From Distichodus sexfasciatus (lineage: Eukaryota; Chordata; Actinopteri; Characiformes; Distichodontidae), in the NCBI GenBank assembly GCA_032718565.1, contig JAVGVS010000528.1, positions 90,001 to 154,000 on the forward strand: a stretch of 64,000 nucleotides of DNA, in the 5' to 3' direction. Below the pieces are notes generated by a model that saw nothing but the letters and a program-made list of their open reading frames with translations, was not told the DNA's origin and ran no database searches. Position 1 is the first letter of the stretch. Each line of letters begins with the position of its first letter. Both the position numbers and the translations under genes were made by a program. Shown here piece after piece: positions 56,301 through 62,300 of the stretch.

Positions 56301-59300
56301 ATTTTGTTGTTTAATAGCTCTACTTGTCCAGTAGCAAAGTTGAATGTAATTTGGAGACGGTATGAAAGTTTGCCATCTAGAGTTCATGAAGAAGTATTGC
56401 ACTATTAAATACCAAGACCTATTTCTAATCCCTTCTTGTTTACTACATTTTTGATGGGGGTCTTAGCTACTACGTCCCTCTGATTTCAGTTCATACTGTT
56501 CCTTTCAGTTAAAAACTGTGTATTTAATTACATTTGATATCCTAATTACATTTGCCTGATGTCCAGCAGCTTATCAGATGGCACTGAAAAGGACATGTGT
56601 TTATCTCTGCAGTTTCTCATCAAACTGAACTGGTCTTACTGTGATCTCAGTAATGTCAGCCATTGATTTGAGGTTGTGTGTGTGTGTGCAGGAGACTCGG
56701 GACCCCTCGGCTGTTTTGTGGCTGGATGAGATCCAGGAGGCCATCCTGAATGCCAACAGGGACACGGAGGAGGCGCTGCAGTGTAGGAGCTCTACTTGTC
56801 TAACTGCTGCTTTTGTGCTGCTGTTGTTGCTGTAACTCGTGCCGTTATCACATGTGTGATTGTAATTGTGATGTAAGGATGTCGTTATGTTCGGCCACAG
56901 TCTCGCAGGCCATCCAGGCGATTAACGAGGCGGTGGACAGCGGGGACGCGACCCAGACGCTGGCGGCGCTGCGAGCTCCCGGTTCCAGTCTTTACGGCGT
57001 CACACCCGAGTGTGCCCAGGTCTACCAGCAGGACCTGGCCAAGATCAAGCAGGACAAAAAGGCAGACGGTAAGACTGGCGCGAGCTGAACAGCGTTTACA
57101 CACCCACGTGAGTTACACTTCACGTGGACGTTATTATGTCGAGAAAATTGGCCCACATTTACAGCGTTTATCAGACACTCTTATGCAGAGTGACGTCCAT
57201 TCTCTTATTGCAAAAACAGTCTCCCTGCAGCAACTTGGGGTTAAGGGTCATACTCGGGGGTCCGGTGGTGGTAGTGCTGCACGTAGAGTTCCAACCCACA
57301 ACCTTTTGGTGCAGAGGCAAGTCACTAAACCACCACCTTCACCCCACTTGGCTGAGTAATTCAAGATTCAAAAAGGTTTATTGTCAACCCAGACATATAC
57401 AGAGTTACACAGGGCTAAAGTAGTGTTCTCAGGAGCAAGGAGTGGTGTGACATAACATTACAAGACAAAACGTAAGGTGCAGACGAGACATGACAGTGCA
57501 AATTCGGACAAGTCAAAAAGGCACAACACACAAGAAGTCAAAAAAGCAATATCATTTACTTTTTCCAACATTTAGCAAACTTTTCCATCCAGAGTCACTT
57601 ACATTTCTTTTTAAAGTGACAGTCTCCTTGGAGCAAATTTGTTAAAGGGTCTTTCTCAGGGGTTCAGTGGTTTAGGTTCAGGCAGTAGGTTAGAGCTGGA
57701 TTTTGAACCTACAACCTCTTGGTCTACAAGCAGATTTTATACTACACCACCACCACCCACAGAAAAACTATATGCATGTGAAAGTTATAAAGCTGTACAA
57801 AAGTGTCATGAGGTGAGTATGTAGCTGCCATGTAGGACTGTACAGGAACAGTGTAAGTCAGAACAAATGGTATAAAGCGTTTACTAATCTTGTTAAACGT
57901 GTCCGAGCAGCGTATGGAGAGGAGAGTTTAAAGTGCAGTGAGGCAGGTGTGCAGGTGTTCGTGCGTGTTCAGGTGTCTGGTGAAAGCTGGAGTTATTAAC
58001 AGGTCTGATTGCTTGTGGGGGAAAGCTGTAGTTGTGTCTAACTGATCATCATCTCAGCTCTTCTCACGATCATAGTGTTAGTTTATTACGGGGTGTTTTT
58101 GCTGTAGAAAGTTGTCTGGTGAGTAGATGTGATGTAAACTGTGCTATTGCTGCTGCTGCTGGTACAGCTGCAGGTGATAATGGCAGTGAGTGGATGAAGC
58201 ACTGGGTGAAGGGAGGACACAACTACTACTACAACCTCAACACCAAGGAGGGAACCTGGGAGGAGCCGCCGAACTTCCTGCAGAACAACACCCAGCTCAA
58301 CAAGGACGAGATACAGGTGAGTGGCTCGAGCCAATCGGCAGCCGCCTCGTCTCACCTGGACGAGTTCTACTGGAAAAGTCAGACAGATATTAAAATACGA
58401 TCATTAAATTTTAGATCATATTGGGCCCTAAATACAGAATGAATTGCTCACATGATCAGAGAGAATTCTTATGTATTACTGCAATAATTAGAGGAGTAGA
58501 TGTTAGATGTCCCCTGTGCTCTCGGTAATCTATGATGAAGTATGATGGTTAATGAATGCTTATTGCATTTTAGACCATATTAAAATACAGAAGTACTGAC
58601 CGACGGTCAGAATGTCAACTGTAATTATATCACTATAATAATTAAGGAATTATTGTCATGAAATTACAGTTTAGTACACTTTCATGGAGGAAGGTGATTT
58701 TGCTGCCAGAGGAAATCTTCATGTTTCAGGCCGTTGTGTTTTTGGAGTTTAAGTCTCTCTGCTCTCCCTCCTCCTGTCCTGCGTGTCCTGCAGTCGGTGG
58801 TGTCCGGTGTGACGGCGGCGTACAACCGAGAGCAGCTGTGGCTGGCCAATGAGACCCTGATCGCCAAACTGCAGGCCCGTTGCCGTGGTTACCTGGTGAG
58901 ACGAGGCCTGAAACAACGCCTGGAGTTCCTAAAAGAGCAGGACCCGGCCATCAGATGCATACAGGTCAGCACACACACCTGCACAGACACACACTCGATA
59001 GCTCAGGAGGAAGGCGTGATTAGTTTTAGGTTTAAAATAGGACAAAATGTGTACAGAGTAGATGGGCCTCATCCACCAGCTGTTCTTTAGGTGTTTACAG
59101 CTGCACTCGATCCAGACAGGTGTTGATAATGTGAATTATGTGACCAACTGAGTGTACATGTGAGTTTAGCGACCACATCAGTGTCCGGTGTGTAACGTTT
59201 AACACTCTGGCTGTTCAGGCTCACTGGAAGGGTTTCAAAGAGAGGAAGACCTTTAACAACAGGAAGCAGTTCCTGAAGGACCACACTGAGGACGCTGTGA

Positions 59301-62300
59301 AGGTAGGTGCAGTAGGGACGTGGTTCTGAACGAGCTGATGACGTTGATGATGATGTTGTGAGAGTGAACTGATGGTGGTCCTGATGCTGCTCAGATCCAG
59401 TCCATGGTCCGGATGCACCAGGCTCGCAAAAAATACAGAGATCGCCTCCAGTACTTCAAGGACCACGTGAGTGACGCGTCAGCATCCGTCCTGATTGGGA
59501 TGTTTTCTCCGCTGAACGCTTGCTGTATCTGAAACCTTTCCTTTTGTAAACTCAGATCGATGACGTGGTGAAGATTCAGGCCTTCATCCGTGCCAACAAA
59601 GCGAGGGATGACTACAAAACGCTCAGTAAGCACCTCCAAACGCCTTCTCAGGTCTTCCTCAGTTACAGATCTAACCCTTTTCAGTGGGCTCATTCACCAA
59701 AATCTTCTTAAGATTTTCTTGCATTTGTACGGGAGAAAGTTCAGAAAAAAGTGGGATTAATGATGTGTTCTCAAACTGCAGAATTGTTCCCTAGCTCCTT
59801 CTTATTATGATGAGTCTCACTGTCCTTACAAACTGAAATGACATTTGCTCTTAAGTTGTTCATGAGTAAAACCCATATAAAAAGACGGGAGACTGCAGGG
59901 CTCACATAAATGGAGTGTGAAATTGACCAAATTAGATTATAAAGACCGTGGAACACTGAAGCAGATCTTTAAACCGTTAGCATTTCTGAAATAGAGATTT
60001 CAGAAAACAAGAAGTGAGGATGAGATCTGATGGTTACTATATTAAATGAACGTGTTTTGTACAATCATTGAAATAATTTTCAACAATAACAAATATGTAC
60101 ATTTCAATAGTATAATATTTTACTACCATAGAATTGAAGAAAAGGCTAATGTCTTGCACAAAAATGTGTGCAGTATAATGTGTGTAGGAATGCTCTTCAC
60201 CATGTCTTACTCAAGAACAAATCTCAAGTAAGAAAACCTTGGTGAATGTGGTGGTGTCGTGGTGAAAACTGTGTAAAGTGGGTTTTGAAGAATCATTTTC
60301 TTTATAATAAGGGTTAGTGAATGAAGCCCAGCGATATAACTGACTCAGTATCTCTTCTCCCCCCACAGTCAACGCAGACGATCCCCCCATGGCGGTGGTG
60401 CGCAAGTTCGTGCATCTGCTGGACCACAGCGACCAGGACTTCCAGGAGGAGCTGGAGCTGATGCGGCTGAGGGAGGAGGTGATCACCAACATCCGCTCCA
60501 ACCAGCAGCTGGAGAACGACCTCAACCTGATGGACATCAAGATCGGCCTGCTGGTCAAGAACAAGATCACGCTGCAGGAGGTGGTGTCCCACAGCAAGAA
60601 GCTCACCAAGAAGAACAAGGGCGAGCTCTCCAACCTCATGATGATGAACAAGCAGAAGGGTGGACTCAAGGCCCTCAGCAAGGAGAAGAGGGAGAAGCTG
60701 GAGGCCTACCAGAACCTCTTCTATCTGCTGCAGGTGAGTCAGGGTGGGGCTGCTGGATGTTCACCTCTGAAGACATCAAGATTCTTTATCTGTCACATAC
60801 ATAGTTGATTCTGGTCATTCCTAAAGCTGTACAAATTCAAATAGAATGGCCACAAGCATAAAGTCTCACCTGGCAGGTGTGTGGGAGACTGTCCTTCTGT
60901 AGTGTGTGTAAACCCAACGGATACCTTCTGCAATCCTGATTCAATGTCATCGTTTATTTGGTGGTGTAACAGTTATGCACATTTGCTGGACGTAAATCAG
61001 TTTTCTCCCCTTTTGTCCGTCCTCAGACTAACCCCACCTACCTGGCCAAGCTGATCTTCCAGATGCCCCAGAACAAGTCCACCAAGTTCATGGACTCTGT
61101 GATCTTCACCCTCTACAACTACGCCTCCAACCAGCGTGAGGAGTACCTGTTGCTCAAGCTCTTCAAAACCGCCCTGCAGGAGGAGATCAAGTGAGGTTTT
61201 ATCCGTGTGACGCTCATGAAGGACACGCTTTTACCGTGTGGCCTTACTGAGAGCTGTTGAACATGCTAAACCCCCCCCCCCATCCTCCCTCCCGCTGTGT
61301 TTGAACAGATCCAAAGTGGACCAGATCCAGGAGATCGTCACCGGGAATCCCACTGTCATCAAGATGGTGGTGAGTTTCCACAGAGGGGCTCGAGGCCAAA
61401 ACGCACTCAGGCAGATCCTTTCTCCTGTCGTCAAGGAGATCATGGACGACAAGACACTAAACATCAAGACCGACCCGGTGGACATCTACAAGAGCTGGGT
61501 CAACCAGATGGAGTCCCAGACCGGAGAGGCCAGGTCAGAGTTATTCCAACATCAACGTTCATGCTGAAGTCAGTTTGATTCCTGGAATTTAGCATAGACT
61601 TCTCCGTATTCACAACAATAAATCATACTTTTACTGCATTTATCAGACACTCTTATCCAGGGACGGTCTCCCTGCAGCAGCTTGGGTTAAGGGTCTTGCT
61701 CAGGGGCCAGTGGCGGTTGCCGGCATTTGAACCTCCAAATTTATTAGAGATGCACGATAAGCGAATTATTGGCCAATGACTATATCCGATATTTTTCATA
61801 CTTATATCTGCCGATACGAGAGCGTAGTGCGAGCGCGGGCAGAGTTGCGCATAAAGGCAAGAAATTTTTCTCGCCAAAGTTCCACTGTGCGCTCAAAAAT
61901 TTGGCACAAAAACAACGCCATAGCTCTGACATTTCTAAGACAGTGCCAAGTCAAGCGAGAGTGAAAGCAGAGTGAAGCGAGGGCGGACCATTTTCAGCGT
62001 AGTGCACAACATTTTAAGAGAAAAGTCACTGTCACACCTGCCCTATGTAGTGTACCAAGTCAAATAGGGCGCGTGTGACATTCTGTGTGCACTACCTAGT
62101 GCGTAGAGAGCCATTAAGCTACAACCCTGGCTATTTCCTGAGATGCATACTACCACAGAAAAGTATGATAAGAGCTCCTTACCTACCATACTATTAAGTG
62201 AACTAGTACACGGCTCGGGACACAGCCCACGTGTGAGCTCACATTCACTAAGTGAGACAAACACGCAATTTAGTTAGTTAAACATGTTTTGTGTGCAGGC

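Larger units (their letters stand above)
52273..56691 (+). other. iqgap1: iqgap1 intron 15 (4.4 kb)
   Basis: No coding exon was recognised in it. It contains a (GT)n run at 52480-52501, the TTAC-type tandem array with an inserted MITE (53565-54470), F3-type repeats near 55128-55600, and otherwise unclassified sequence. Confidence 0.6.
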
